64,000 bases of DNA, from positions 88,043,950 through 88,107,949 of the forward strand of contig CM042143.1 in assembly GCA_023376005.1 (NCBI GenBank), in the 5' to 3' direction. A program made the position numbers and the translations under genes. This DNA is from Doryteuthis pealeii (taxonomy: Eukaryota; Mollusca; Cephalopoda; Myopsida; Loliginidae). This document shows positions 10,472 to 21,296 of this stretch, piece by piece. How positions within the stretch are numbered: position 1 is the first letter of the stretch; each line of letters starts with the position of its first letter. The notes beneath the pieces are model-generated. The model was not told the DNA's origin. It saw only the letters and a program-made list of their open reading frames with translations, and searched no databases.

Positions 10472-10600
10472 TTTGGTTCTATTTTACGGTATGTCAACCC
10501 TTGTTGGGTTATTTTATGCTGAAGACATTCATTCTTGTTGGGTATTTATTTTCCACAATTTTTGAACCACTTTTTTTTTTTATCTGTTTCATCATGGCTC
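10472..10600 (-). mobile_element. Repeat-B 3' fragment
   Basis: TTTTACGGTATGTCAACCC, TTGTTGGGTTATTTTATGC and TTCTTGTTGGGTATT are the complement of the family 3' end. 10601-10890 shows nothing recognisable. Confidence 0.75.
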
Positions 10601-10892
10601 ATGGTTGGTCATTCCCTAATTGGTTAGGATGAGAACTATCCAGCAACCCTCACCCCTTCATATATTGACCTCACTAAAATTATACCCCCCCTCACCAACT
10701 GCTCATTTTTAGAAAAACAAAAGTTTGGGTTTTGCCAGACATTTCGCTTTCTGACGATTTTTCTCTGGAATCGACACCTGTGATGCTGACTATTAGACTC
10801 ATCATCCAATTATCAAACTATTCTTGCCAACCAAATATTTTCAGATATTCATGGCTGGTTAAAATCTACAGTTGAGAAGAGTCGATTGAATT

Positions 10893-11190
10893 ATCTATAT
10901 CTATACATGTATAAAGGACAGTTGGTGTGTATGTATGTCCGGAGGAAATTACGAAAATAAAACAACTAACAACAAAGTAAATATATATCCATATTCATGA
11001 TCACCAAAGCTTTTTGTGCAAAAATAATGAAGGTTTTATTTATTCTGGTGAGATATTTAAAAATTAGGATTTAAATAGTAAGAAAAGGGAAAGTCATTGG
11101 TTGCGTTCGTGATCAAATCAATTATGTCACTGAATCTGTGAGACTAACTTTTAATTATACTCCTCTACCTAGGCAATGCTGGATAGCCAA

Positions 11191-11193
<3 letters not shown>
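10893..11193 (+). mobile_element. HEL1 element, first of three in tandem
   Basis: Begins TCTATACATGTATAAAGGAC (5' TC after A) and runs through GTATGTATGTCCGGAGG and AATAAAAC to a decayed 3' hairpin, CTACCTAGGC..GGATAGCC, with CTAA in place of CTAG. It is non-autonomous. Confidence 0.75.
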
Positions 11194-11199
<6 letters not shown>

Positions 11200-11226
<27 letters not shown>

Positions 11227-11289
11227 GCAGTTGATATGTATGCATGTATTTATGTCCAAATGTAACTACGAAAATAAAACAACGATAAA

Positions 11290-11344
<55 letters not shown>

Positions 11345-11655
11345 TTGAATATCACCAGTTCTTGATTTTTGTGCAAAAATAATGAAGATTGGATTTATAT
11401 TCATGAAGATAATTAAAAAATGAAATTTAAATTGTTACAGCATATTTTTTTTTTCAGTGTCTGTGCCCCTTTTTTTTTTCTTTTTTTTTTTTTTTCTTTT
11501 TTTTTCAGACCAGACTAATGCAAGGTCTGTTTTTACATAGGGATTTTAATGGGGCATCCTGTGAGGATCCAACTTGTGATTCAGGAATAATGGACCTGTG
11601 AGACTAACTTTTTTACCCACCCTCTACCCAGGTGACGCAGGGTAGCCGCTTCTAG
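11200..11655 (+). mobile_element. HEL1 element, second in tandem
   Basis: Intact Helitron-like 3' terminus: CTACCC and GGGTAG form a hairpin around AGGTGACGCA, then CCGCTT and CTAG (11652-11655). The interior carries a (TA)n(CA)n run and a T-rich expansion near 11440-11507. Confidence 0.8.
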
Positions 11656-11986
11656 TACACATATATCAAGGGCTGTTGGTGTGTATGTATATATGTATGT
11701 CCGGATGAAACTACGAAAATAAAACATTTAATGACAAAGTAAATATATATAAACATCAAATATCACCAGTTCTTGCTTTTTTGGCAAAAATTATGAAGAT
11801 TTGATTTATATTTGAAGATATTTAAAAATTAAAATAGAAAAAGAAATAGCATTGAAATTCTACTTAAAAATGTTTTGCATTTATAAATCTCAAAAGTAAA
11901 CAAATCGATACACCAGGTTTTTTTTGGGGGGGAGGGGTTTGTTTTTGCTCTCACTCTACCCGGTGATGCTGGGTAGCCGCTTCTAG
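11656..11986 (+). mobile_element. HEL1 element, third in tandem
   Basis: Head-to-tail with the previous copy. The 3' hairpin CTACCC..GGGTAG lies at about 11956-11976, then CCGCTT and CTAG (11983-11986). 11987-12253 downstream has no recognised feature. Confidence 0.8.
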
Positions 11987-12253
11987 TATTGTATAGAAAT
12001 GTCTTTTCTTTTTCTTTTTTTTATTCACTAAATCTGTTAAGATTAATGTATTAAATGCAATAATCAGACTCTTCATTTTTTTTTTTTAATTCTAATAGTA
12101 AATTAGACGACTCATAAATCCATTAGGTTCTAGTTGTCACAGCAATCCAAGATTATATAGATGCTTCTATTTAGGGAGGAGTGGACAATTCTAATTACCA
12201 TTTCATAGCTATCTTCATTAATAACTACACCAATTTTTCACTGAACAGATGAC

Positions 12254-12720
12254 TTGCCACTTCTAAAACATTTTTTTTTCCCCGAATTTTTGTGGCTTGT
12301 CAAATTCTTAGAAAACTTATTCAAACTTTCTAAAAACAATTTCTTTCACAAGAAATTTTCTCCTGATGATGACCTATGCTCGAAACTAGTTGAGAACAAT
12401 TCAAAAAATAAAGAACATAAAAGAAATATTCCTGTTTGTCACTTTTTGTTCATCTTATATCAAACAGAAAAGAAATCTCCAGTTTTTCTCGATATGTTCA
12501 ATTTCTTGATCAATTTCTTTTTTAACATCATTATTAATGAATGCACCAAAATTTTCTTCCACCCCAATGTTAAAAATTTGCCTGGAAATTTAAATGGATT
12601 GAGAAAAAACTTGTCCGAAAGGAAATGTCTGTCTTGTTTAACTCTTAATGTCCTATACCACCTCATTCCTCCCGGCCAGAAGTCACATTCATTTTTCTAA
12701 TTTACCCCAAATGATAGCCT
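12254..12720. other. Unclassified segment with a hammerhead-like motif
   Basis: Contains a 148-codon open frame on + (12254-12700) that is F/K/N-rich and resembles no family I know; AT-richness could produce it by chance. The only structured part is the hammerhead-like motif at 12358-12396. Confidence 0.3.
12358..12396 (+). ncRNA. Hammerhead-like motif, imperfect
   Basis: CTGATGA at 12363-12369, GAAA at 12382-12385, helix III ACUAGU with a U at the cleavage position, and helix I UUCUC (12358-12362) with GAGAA (12392-12396). Stem II is only GA/UC, with an extra T at 12370 next to the core. The core is therefore not canonical and activity is doubtful. Confidence 0.35.
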
Positions 12721-12910
12721 TTGTTTAAATATAATATTAAACATTTAGAAGTCTTTGATTTAAGGAAAATAATGGGTAACTTTAAATGAAAAGGCCATTT
12801 ATAGCCATCTTTTGATAAATCCTTATAGGAATGGGGCTCTGGACTTGGAAAATTCTGAACAGGATGTTAAGAGTTAATAGTTTCTGTATTAAAGAAAAAA
12901 TGCTACTCAA

Positions 12911-12935
12911 ATATATATATATATATATATATATA
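12911..12935. repeat. (TA)n microsatellite
   Basis: About 25 bp of TA immediately before the hammerhead at 12950. Confidence 0.9.
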
Positions 12936-12949
12936 ATGTATGTAAGTCA

Positions 12950-12994
12950 TCCACAGACACCGTGTTTCAGCATTTCACACTTCTTCAGTGTGGC
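12950..12994 (-). ncRNA. Hammerhead ribozyme motif
   Basis: On the minus strand: helix I CCACA (12993-12989), core CUGAAGA (12988-12982; position N7 is A, which the core allows), stem II AGU/GCU (with one U-G pair), GAAA (12968-12965), helix III ACA/UGU around CGG, and cleavage triplet GUC with C at 12956. Helix I then closes with UGUGG (12955-12951), a perfect 5 bp match. All invariant residues are present. Helix III is very short, as in hammerheads of Penelope-like elements. It follows a (TA)n run. Confidence 0.7.
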
Positions 12995-13300
12995 TAGACA
13001 CAGCAACTACCTCTGACCAGGAGCGAAGCCTGATTAACTTTTCGTCGGCCTGATTCATTAACCTCTCGGCCATTTGACTGCTGCCATAAAGGGGTGGTGT
13101 TTAAACTATTAAATATATACATTTGTTTATATATTTTATGATCACCAGAGAGATTTAGTTTGTAAACAGACGATCATTGCTTTATATATGCTGGCAGTGA
13201 AAGTTAATTTAAGTCATCCCTAGAGAGCTCTACCGAGGTTTGGGAGCATATATATATAGGTATTTTGTATTGGAGAAATGAAAATAAAGTGTTCAATTAC
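12995..13300. other. Hammerhead-associated retroposon body, unclassified
   Basis: Moderately GC-rich text (ACCTCTGACCAGGAGCGAAG, CGTCGGCCTGATTC) next to the hammerhead. I infer it is the rest of the same element; I see no second copy in this window. Confidence 0.3.
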
Positions 13301-13307
13301 AGGTGTA

Positions 13308-13530
13308 AGAGCTATATTCATAGGAATCCACAGGGGAATATCACTTATAAGTTCATCCTTACTACTCCAGCAATGCATAGCATGACCTTGTTCATCTTAC
13401 TTGAATAATTTGTGAGATTGGGGGTAAGTGGCCATATAGCTGTTGTTTAGTGGGGTGATGTTTCTGGGATTTGATCAATCCAGCATACTTGTGTAGTTGC
13501 CATCTAGCTTTTTCTGCAAGCATTTTGTTA
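13308..13530 (-). pseudogene. RTE-like LINE reverse transcriptase, 3' end relic
   Basis: Minus-strand translation from about 13530 downward contains ARWQLHKYAGLIKSQKHHPT and then QQLYGHLPPISQIIQVR, broken by stops and frameshifts after that. The HPT..LYGHLPPIS..IQVRRTRHAGHCWRSKDE region is the well-known C-terminal tail downstream of the RT domain in RTE-type elements. Two further copies lie at 54216-54600 and 54985-55376, all on the same strand. It is dead; there is no upstream endonuclease or RT core. Confidence 0.65.
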
Positions 13531-13802
13531 AAGTCTAAGTAGTGCAGCTTGAGCCTGATCACACCACTATGCTTGCTGTCTTTCTAGTGTAAACATGCCT
13601 GCTCCACCAGCAGTAAGGACCAAGGAAGTGACCCAATTTCTCTAGTTAAAAGGAGTGTTAGGGGCTGAAATTCACTGGAGGCTTTTAGCGTAATATGGGG
13701 ACAGTGCTCTACCACGTAGAAGAGTGTATGAGTTGATAGAGAAGTTTAAATGTAACTGTACATAAACATAAAGAAAATTATCTGCATTTTTACTATAAAA
13801 AA
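13531..13802. other. No recognisable feature
   Basis: May be the upstream continuation of the LINE relic (CTTTAACAAAATGC.. on minus), but no protein similarity is visible to me. Confidence 0.4.
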
Positions 13803-14047
13803 AAAAGTAAATTCGTCGAGGTGGCCTAAAGTTGGTATCAGCCAATCAGCAAGGGAGTCTATCCCCTTTTCACTAGCGCTAGACCAAGGAGATTGTTTTA
13901 GCATCTGAAGTGGAGTGCCACATCTACCATCAGCTCCTTACTTTACTGCACAGATCCCTGTGCTACTCATACGCTGAGTTGGCAAGGGCCGGTATCGAAC
14001 TAGGAACCTTGTAGTTTCTAGCCGAATGCTCTACCGACTGAGTTAAC
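13803..14047 (-). mobile_element. SINE-A, full length
   Basis: From AAAAGTAAATTCGTCGAGG (tail) to CTCTACCGACTGAGTTAACTC (head). The B-box complement GGTATCGAAC is intact. Confidence 0.87.
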
Positions 14048-14915
14048 TCTTTTTCACTATAACAAAACATTATTTCTTGTCTCAATGCATATTTAAGAAA
14101 ATTGACAAAAGAAATAATTAAATCTAGCCTATAATGAAATCATTTAAAAAAGAAAAAAAAAAAGCATCTTCTGGCATCAGATATCAATGGACTACCATGA
14201 ATAAATTCTGTGCAATTTTCTCTACCAAGAACTATTAGTACCTCCTTCAGAAACTCTTTGGCTTGACTGTAGGTCATGTAGTCTGGTAGTAACAAGCATT
14301 TTACATTGACTATTTCTTTACAGTTCCTGTTCAACATCCTCTATTTCCTGGGTTTCCATTCTGTGCCTTGGGTTACAAAAGTGGATCAACTTATAATGGC
14401 CGGCTTTCACAGGAAGTTAACTTTTAACTCTTTACAAGAATAAACTTTGACAAACAGGAAGTACTCACTAGGCATGCTCACTGAGGAAACAAACAGTTTT
14501 GAAAAGAAAAAAAAAAAAAAAAAGATGACACATCTTTCTCTTAATCTTGATATATTCTTTTAATTAATTTCTATCAAAATTCACAAATACAGGATGTGCC
14601 AAACATCGCAAAGACATTTAGAGAAATATTAATTTTCTGAAGCAAATTTACAGAATATGAATTTTAATTATGCATAAAAAGTAATTTAGCCAAAATGGTT
14701 GCCATTTTCAACTTCTTCTCTAACTGCCATTCATGTCTTCCATTGCTGAACTCAGCTATCCAGATGTTTGGGTTTTTTTTAAACTGTCAGATTGTCTGGA
14801 TTTTCTTGGCTTACATAGACCTACTTATGGTAACCCCAGTGAAAAAAAGAAATAAATGTCAGATATCAAATCAGATGAATGAAAATTAATACTACTGACC
14901 TTATCTAATTATAGT
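14048..14915. other. No recognised repeat; one protein-like open frame
   Basis: The minus-strand frame 14140-14337 (65 codons) has non-repetitive composition, for example LLLPDYMTYSQAKEFLKEVL, unlike its surroundings. No splice sites or homolog are evident to me. The rest is AT-rich with A runs at about 14148-14163 and 14503-14523. Confidence 0.3.
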
Positions 14916-15030
14916 TATACATATATATATACACACACACACATTACACACACACATATATAAATATACATACATACATATATATAAATATATACATATG
15001 CATACATATATATATATATACACACACACG

Positions 15031-15069
<39 letters not shown>

Positions 15070-15070
15070 C
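14916..15070. repeat. Compound TA/CA microsatellite block
   Basis: Alternating (TA)n and (CA)n runs. The open frame 14998-15225 is read-through. Confidence 0.9.
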
Positions 15071-15227
15071 ACCTCTATGGATTTAAGAAGCTTCATAGAA
15101 TTTTTTGTTTTAAAACAGACTGCTATATATATATATATATGATGCTACATATAATATATATACATATAGCAGGAACAACAGTCAAACTATTCAAAATGAT
15201 TTTCCTGGTTGGGTTATTACTATGATC

Positions 15228-15385
15228 AGATAGACAGGGAACACCTGAAGAAGGCTGGAGGATACAGTGGCTGCAATGTTGTGTTTATACATACCTCAAT
15301 AAAGATGAGAACAACAGTCCCAAACCTCAAAACAATACACATCAAACCTCATTTTTAAAAATTCAAACTAATAATGGTCTTTAAT
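15228..15385 (+). mobile_element. C module
   Basis: ACACCTGAAGAAGGCTGGAG, then AATGTTGTG, AATAAAGATGAGAACAACAG and a 3' end ATCAAACCTCATTTTTAAAA. The tRNA head and the inverted partner are absent, so it is a simple 3' fragment. Confidence 0.7.
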
Positions 15386-15430
15386 CTCAGATATTTTCTT
15401 TGTACGATTAATTTTTTTTTTTTTTTTTTG

Positions 15431-16001
15431 GTTGGTTAGTTGTATTTTACGCCATGTCAACCCTTGTTGGGTTATTTTATGCCAAAGACATTTTGTTTTA
15501 TCCATTCTTGATAGATACTCATTTTTTTCTTAAACACATTTCTTTCAAATTCATTTTTTCTATTTAATCCATACATGGGACCACTCCGGGTCACAGTGGA
15601 CCTAGGAGTATAGTTGATGAAGGGGTACTCCACATTCACCAGAATTGGAACTTCACCATCAGATAGTTTAACATCATACCCAGGACACTAAGACCCTCAG
15701 CCATCGAGTTCTAGCACATATATTATGAAAAGAGTTGGGATTTGCTATAAGGGTTGGGACAATCATATAGGTGCTAGGGCTTGACATAACCAACTGATGA
15801 TCAGAGGGGCCTCTCTGACAGACCATCTAGCCTAAGTAAAGGCCAAAATGGAGTGTTGCATAGCATGACTGCTCAGCCCCCAGGATTCCATCCTTAAGCA
15901 TTGTGGCTTACAATCGACGGCCAACAGGCAGTCTCATTGGGGGTTCTTAAATCTCTGCAAAGGTGCAATCAGTGTATTATAAAGCCCTGGCTGACAGGAC
16001 T
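15431..16001 (-). mobile_element. Repeat-B, near full length
   Basis: Minus-strand copy from GGTTGGTTAGTTGTATTTTA (3' end) to AAGCCCTGGCTGACAGGAC (5' end). The 3' end abuts a T run (15411-15429). Length 571 bp fits the full element. Confidence 0.88.
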
Positions 16002-16350
16002 TGGTTTGTTTCTTTTTTTCTATTTTCTTTTGTAGAAGAAAGATTTTATATTTTTCATTTAAAATATAAGCATGATTATAGTTTCTGATTGTTAAAACTG
16101 TTGTTCTGACTCTTCTGAAAAAGACATCAATTCTTTCTGTAGACTTTTTGAAATAATTCTGCCTGTTGTTTTGTCTTCAAGATAATTTGGTCAGTTGCAT
16201 AGAACAAAGAACTTTATACAATGAGTAAAACATATCTTTTTTAAAATTACTAAAATATAAATTGGATAAAGAGTTTCTGTATGATTTGATATTAGTCTTT
16301 CTTTCTGTGATAAAGATTATCTCAAAGTAAATAACCAAAAAACAAATGAT
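16002..16350. other. No recognisable feature
   Basis: AT-rich, with no conserved motif or repeat family seen. Confidence 0.5.
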
Positions 16351-16462
16351 TATATATATATATATAGTTAAACCTAATGAGTCAGATATACCTACTAACA
16401 GTTTTGCTTAGTAGCTCATCAGGGCAAAGATCTGAGATATATATATATATATATATATATAT
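16351..16462. repeat. Hammerhead-bearing insert between two (TA)n runs
   Basis: TA runs at 16351-16366 and 16438-16462 bracket about 70 bp that contains the decayed hammerhead 16382-16435. Confidence 0.7.
16382..16435 (-). ncRNA. Degenerate hammerhead ribozyme motif
   Basis: Minus strand: CUGAUGA (16422-16416), stem II GCU/AGC, then AAAA where GAAA is required (G12 changed to A at 16405), helix III ACU/AGU with loop GUU, and cleavage triplet GUA. Helix I is GGUA with UGCC plus a distal AUCUGA/UCAGAU pairing. The layout matches 49941-49998, which keeps the G. The loss of G12, a catalytic base, should inactivate it. Confidence 0.55.
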
Positions 16463-16560
16463 CATTTAGTAAAAACCCATGAATGGGATTATTTTTTAGT
16501 CATAAAACCACCATAGTAAACATCAGTAGTTATGATCATAATGTATATAATTCAAAAATA

Positions 16561-16565
<5 letters not shown>

Positions 16566-16617
<52 letters not shown>
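16566..16617. repeat. (TA)n microsatellite, about 52 bp
   Basis: Pure TA. 16618-16940 beyond it is AT-rich with T and G homopolymers (16840-16890) and no feature. Confidence 0.95.
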
Positions 16618-16624
<7 letters not shown>

Positions 16625-16947
16625 AAAAAATCAGCCTGACACACTTATGTAGAATAGCATTCTCTCTCTATCTCTCGAAAGGAATAATATTAATACATAC
16701 GGTTTTAAAAAATACAATAACATTACATTTATCATAAATATTTAAATGTACACTACCTTGTGTATGTAGTGGAAATGGATTTTTTTTTTCTGCAGTGATC
16801 ACATAGTCACTTTTGTGAACTAAATATTTGGAAGTTTTGTTTTTTTGTTGTTTTTTTTTTTTTTTGTTTTTTTTTTTTTGGGGGGGGGGTTGTCTGTTGC
16901 ATCCAAAGTCTGTTTATAGGTTAGACTGAACTTTTAAAGTCTGTTAA

Positions 16948-17193
16948 TGAGCCAGGTTAGCTCAGTTGGTAGAGCATTTGGCTAGAAATCACAAGGTTCC
17001 TAGTTTGATACCGGCCCTCGCCCACTCAGCATATGAGTAGCACGGGGATCTGTGCAGTAAAGTAAGGAGCTGATGGTAGGTGTGGCGCTCCACCTCAGAC
17101 ACTAGAATAATCTCCTTGGTCTAGCGCTAGTGAAAAGGGAATAGACTCCCTTGCTGATTGGCTGATACCGAATTTAGGCCACCCCAACAACTT
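16948..17193 (+). mobile_element. SINE-A, full length
   Basis: A box TAGCTCAGTTGGTAGAG and B-box variant GTTTGATACC, then the complete body to CACCCCAACAACTTAATT. It lies 45 bp upstream of the hammerhead at 17240. Confidence 0.9.
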
Positions 17194-17239
17194 AATTAAA
17201 TTAAACTAAGGATTTACATCGACTTAGTTAACGTAGAGT

Positions 17240-17288
17240 AGGGTCCTGAAGAAATCATTTCAATTTGATTGAAACCACGGTAGGCCCT
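17240..17288 (+). ncRNA. Hammerhead ribozyme motif
   Basis: Helix I AGGGUC (17240-17245), core CUGAAGA (17246-17252), stem II AAUCA/UGAUU (17253-17257 with 17266-17270), GAAA (17271-17274), short helix III ACC/GGU ending at U17281, cleavage-site A17282, then GGCCCU (17283-17288), which pairs fully with helix I (one G-U). All invariant core bases are present. The 2-nt helix III loop may require dimeric folding, as proposed for other minimal type I hammerheads. Confidence 0.7.
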
Positions 17289-17509
17289 TTATTTTTCCTC
17301 TAATAATAATGGTGGACTCTCCTATCATGAACGATAGATGAACGCTGAATAGTCAGAAGAATGGACGTGTTTTTTTCGCCACTCTAAGAATTAGTGATTT
17401 ATTTATTGTTTTCAAAGCATATAAGGAAAGTGACAATTATTATTTATCTTTTTATTTTTTTTTTTTTCATTTATTTATTTACTAGTTGAATCACTAATAA
17501 TAATATTAG

Positions 17510-17514
<5 letters not shown>

Positions 17515-17558
<44 letters not shown>
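17515..17558. repeat. (TA)n microsatellite
   Basis: Pure TA followed by ACACACA. 17559-17918 shows no recognised feature. Confidence 0.95.
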
Positions 17559-17561
<3 letters not shown>

Positions 17562-17918
17562 ACACACAAATATTTGCTCTCTTTATCGCAACATCTTTTT
17601 CTCCATGTGGAACTCTTCTGCTTTTGCACAAAAATAGCCTCAACTATTTTTTCTCATTAGTGAACGTTATTTATTTATCTTTTCTATTTATTCATATTTT
17701 TCTGCAACACACGGAAGTCATTTCAAATAAACTATGAAGTAATTTCTCCCATGGCATTTTTATAAAATATTTCATAGCAAGGTTACATCCTCTCAAACAG
17801 GAGATATACAAATATGTGTGTCTGTCTGTATATAGAAAACATTAATCTGAAACTATCAAGACTGAAGCTTTAGATCTTTTAATTCTAAAATCTAAATGAA
17901 GCTGCGTGCACAGCTGAG

Positions 17919-18170
17919 CAATCTTATTGTAATGGAGATTCAGTGTCTGTCTGTAACTGAAACTACATCACTGGTTACATCACAATACCTTCAGGAATTG
18001 CGTAAGTTTATCAATGAGTATTTAATTCATAGTCAAAATCATTAATACATAGAAAAAAATTTATCTATTAACAATGTCTCTATGAAAATCTGACTTAGAT
18101 TTGACTCAAAACAGCCCATGTTATTAGTGCATTTAGAATCCTGCAGTGTGTCTTATATATCTCTAAGAAA
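17919..18170 (+). mobile_element. HEL2 Helitron-like element, 3' truncated
   Basis: Starts ATCTTATTGTAATGGAGATT (family 5' end), continues GTGTCTGTCTGTAAC and CAATACCTTCAGGAATTGCG, and is cut before the 3' hairpin. 18171-18645 contains a T homopolymer (18233-18260) and no gene. Confidence 0.75.
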
Positions 18171-18229
18171 TAAACCTGAACCTGAAACCTTGGGATTCCT
18201 TGCTGGATGCTCTCAAGAATTTCTCCATT

Positions 18230-18260
<31 letters not shown>

Positions 18261-18645
18261 GAGGATGCCATTAAAAACAGACATTATCAAATTTCAAGAC
18301 CCTCACTAAGTTTGCATCCCACTGATTGATATTTTCTCTGCTTTGCCTCATGAGGGGTGGGGGCACCCAGTGAGGATAAAACTCATTACTGTGGTAATGA
18401 TCTGTGAGACTGTCATGCTGATTGCCCACTCCTGATGAAGCATCTCCTTTAGATAGATTTACCTTTAGTCTAGCTTGGCACAATTATGCTGGTGGGGAGA
18501 CCTGATAAAGAAAAAAAGCAATATACTACTACCCAAGTAAGGATTTACATGACTAATACACTAACCATTGCTTTATGTTGAGATGTCACAAAAGGTCATT
18601 TTACCAATTTTCTGTTCTCATCTTTGTTCATTAAAATTCTATTTC

Positions 18646-19228
18646 CCACACTGTCAGCTGGGGCGTTAGAATGCACCGACTGCACCTCTGCAGAAGGGTA
18701 ACACTTCTCCAAATGGGGCCACCTGTTGGCCGTGGGTGGCGACCCGTGATGCTTAAGGACGGAGATTTGGTGGATGAGCAGTCCATGACCTGCAACACTC
18801 CACTTAGGCTAGACAAGCGGTCGGAGAGGCCCCCTTCCAATCAATCAGCTGGTCACGTCAAGCCCTAGCACCTATATGATTGCCCCCAACCCTATTGCCC
18901 TTATGGCAAACCCCAATCCCTTTTTATCATATGGGTGCTAGAAGGCGGTGGCTGAGGGTCTACATATCCTGGGAATGACGTTAAACTCTATCTGATGGTG
19001 AAGTTCCAGTTTTGGAGGTTTGGGGAATGTGGAGCACCTTTTCATCACCATTGCTCCCTGTTCCACTCTGACCTGGAGTGGTAGTACCTGTTAGGGTCCC
19101 ATCTATGGGTTAAATAAAAAAAATGTATTGAATGTATCCATTAAAAATGAATTTATTTCAAAACTTTATTGGCATTAAATGACCCACTGAGGTTGATATG
19201 CCATAAAACAGAACAGACCAAACCTAAT
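18646..19228 (+). mobile_element. Repeat-B, full length with target duplication
   Basis: 583 bp flanked by ATTCTATTTC on both sides (18636-18645 and 19229-19238). The 5' end reads ACTGTCAGCTGGGGC and the 3' end ATATGCCATAAAACAGAAC..CCAAACC. The direct repeat defines both termini and supports retroposition. Confidence 0.92.
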
Positions 19229-19359
19229 ATTCTATTTCATTCCACCAATATGACTGATCTTTATTATCTACTAAACCTTTTAAAGAATTTGACTTGAGGT
19301 TTATTAATGAAAATAAAAAATGGAACATTTTACTATATGATTTTTATTTAAATTTGAGG

Positions 19360-19518
19360 CAGATATTGCTAACACTTCCCGGCAGATATTGCGCATACAC
19401 ACATTCTGTCTCTGTCTGTCTGTCTGTCTCTCCAGATACTGTTAACTAAATCTCTCAGTAGATATTTCTAGCCCTTTCTCTCAGCAGATATTGCTAACTC
19501 TATCTATCTATCTATCTA

Positions 19519-19569
<51 letters not shown>

Positions 19570-19717
19570 TTCCCACAACATGTTACTCTCTTTCTTCCTC
19601 CTGGCAACTATTACTAACTCTCACTTGGCAGATATTGCTAACTCTCTCTCTCTCACTTGGCAGATATTGCTAACTCTCTCTCTCTTCTCTCTCTCTCTCT
19701 CTGCAGATATTGCTAAT

Positions 19718-19779
<62 letters not shown>

Positions 19780-19965
19780 GATATTGCTAATGCTCTCTCT
19801 CTCTCTCTCTCGGCAGATATTGCAAATGCTCTCTCTCTCTCTCTCTCCAGATATTGCAAACGCTCTCTCTCTCTCTCTCTCTCTTCCTCCAGATGTTTCT
19901 AACTCTCTCTTACTCTGGAAGATGATGCTAACTCTCTCTTACCCAGCAGATATTCTGTATTCTAT
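19360..19965 (+). repeat. CT-rich minisatellite with GCAGATATTGCTAA units
   Basis: Units of (CT)n plus GCAGATATTGCTAA or close variants repeat about a dozen times, with (CT)n lengths growing towards the centre. A TA run lies at 19529-19568. The L/S-rich open frames here are artefacts. Confidence 0.9.
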
Positions 19966-20313
19966 GTAAAAGACCTGCCAGAGATGATGACAGATAGGAA
20001 TGGGTGAGGAAAGAGTCATGGGTATCCGTGCTGTCAGCATGACCTGAGGAGGATGATGATAGGTTTTGGTACAATCTGCATTTTTATACATCTGGGAATA
20101 ATTTAAAAACAATTTCTTTGCAGATAATCAAGGAATTAGTATACTTGTAAAATCCTCAGGTCTATCATTAACTAATTTGTCACTTTGTTCGTCCCTTGCT
20201 GACAAAATGTCACACTAGATTAATTATATAACATGAGACGGACAGAAGATATTCAAGATGTTTCAGTTGAGCTGCAGACATCAAAAAAAAATTATCTTTC
20301 CCCCACTTTTAAC
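19966..20313. other. No recognisable feature
   Basis: Ordinary AT-rich sequence. Confidence 0.5.
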
Positions 20314-20913
20314 AGCCCTGTCAGTAGGGGCTTTAGAATACACCGACTGCATCTCTGCAGAGGGGTAAGACACCCCCCCACCAATGGAGCCACCTGTTGG
20401 CGACCCGTGATGCTTAATGATGGAACTCTGTTGGCTGAGCAGTCCACAACAGTCAGCACTCCACTTTGGCCCTTACTTAGGCTAGATGCGCAGTTGGAGT
20501 GGTCCCATCTGATCAATCAGCTGTTCACATCAAATCCTAGCACCTACGTGATTGTTCCAACCCTATTGCCCTTCTGGCGAGCTCCAATCCTTTTTATCAT
20601 ATATGTGCTAGAAGGCAGTGGCTGAAGGTCTTATTGTCCTGGGTATGACGTTAAACTCTATCCGATGGTGATGTTCCAATTCTGGAATTCTGAGGAATGT
20701 GGAATACCCCTTCATCACTTATACTCCCTTGTCCACAGTGATCCAGAGTGGTATTACCTATTAGAGTCCTATCTATAGGTTAAATGGAAAAAAAATAGTT
20801 TAAAAAATGTGTTTAAAAAGAAATTGAGTTCCCATCAAAAATGAATAAAACAAAACGTTTTCGGTATAAAATAACCCAACAAAGGCTGATGTGTCGTAAA
20901 ATCCAACCAACCA
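20314..20913 (+). mobile_element. Repeat-B, full length
   Basis: From CAGCCCTGTCAGTAGGGGC to TGTCGTAAAATCCAACCAAC. The 3' end is the CCAACCAAC type, distinct from the AAACAAACCAAAC type of 18646 and 45886, so at least two sub-families exist. Confidence 0.9.
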
Positions 20914-21296
20914 ACATCCACTTTTAAATGCAGAGGTTAAGTTCTGTATTGTTATGAGACTAAAGTTAAAGTCATTTGGTTTGAAATCAAGGGATATAAC
21001 TATTATCAGATTTTTTTTTTGTTTTTTTTTTGTTTTTTGACGGTTGTCACATGACAAGTGTTCTTCCCTGGTGTTAGAAGTTCCCAGGACCAGTATAAAG
21101 AAATTCCTTCTTTTTTTTTTTCCATCCAAAATACCAATGCTTATCTCTTTAGATGTTGAAGGGACCTCAAAATTCAAGCATTTGGTTCTCATTATTTTGT
21201 AACTTTGCTCTCAGCTTTCTTTGACATAAAAAAAAACTCTTTTACTTCTACTTTCTTTGTGAAGGAAATAAGATTGCTCTTATGTAATAAATAGTA
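20914..21296. other. No recognisable feature
   Basis: Includes T runs at 21010-21040 and 21111-21121. The frame 20800-21192 on minus is chance plus Repeat-B tail. Confidence 0.5.

Noticed and set aside
12254..12700. 148-codon open frame
   Set aside because: AT-driven F/K/N composition, spans a hammerhead-like motif, no family signature.
16948..17030. Possible genuine tRNA gene
   Set aside because: The head has A and B boxes but the acceptor stem is imperfect and the SINE body follows; many near-identical heads occur in the window.
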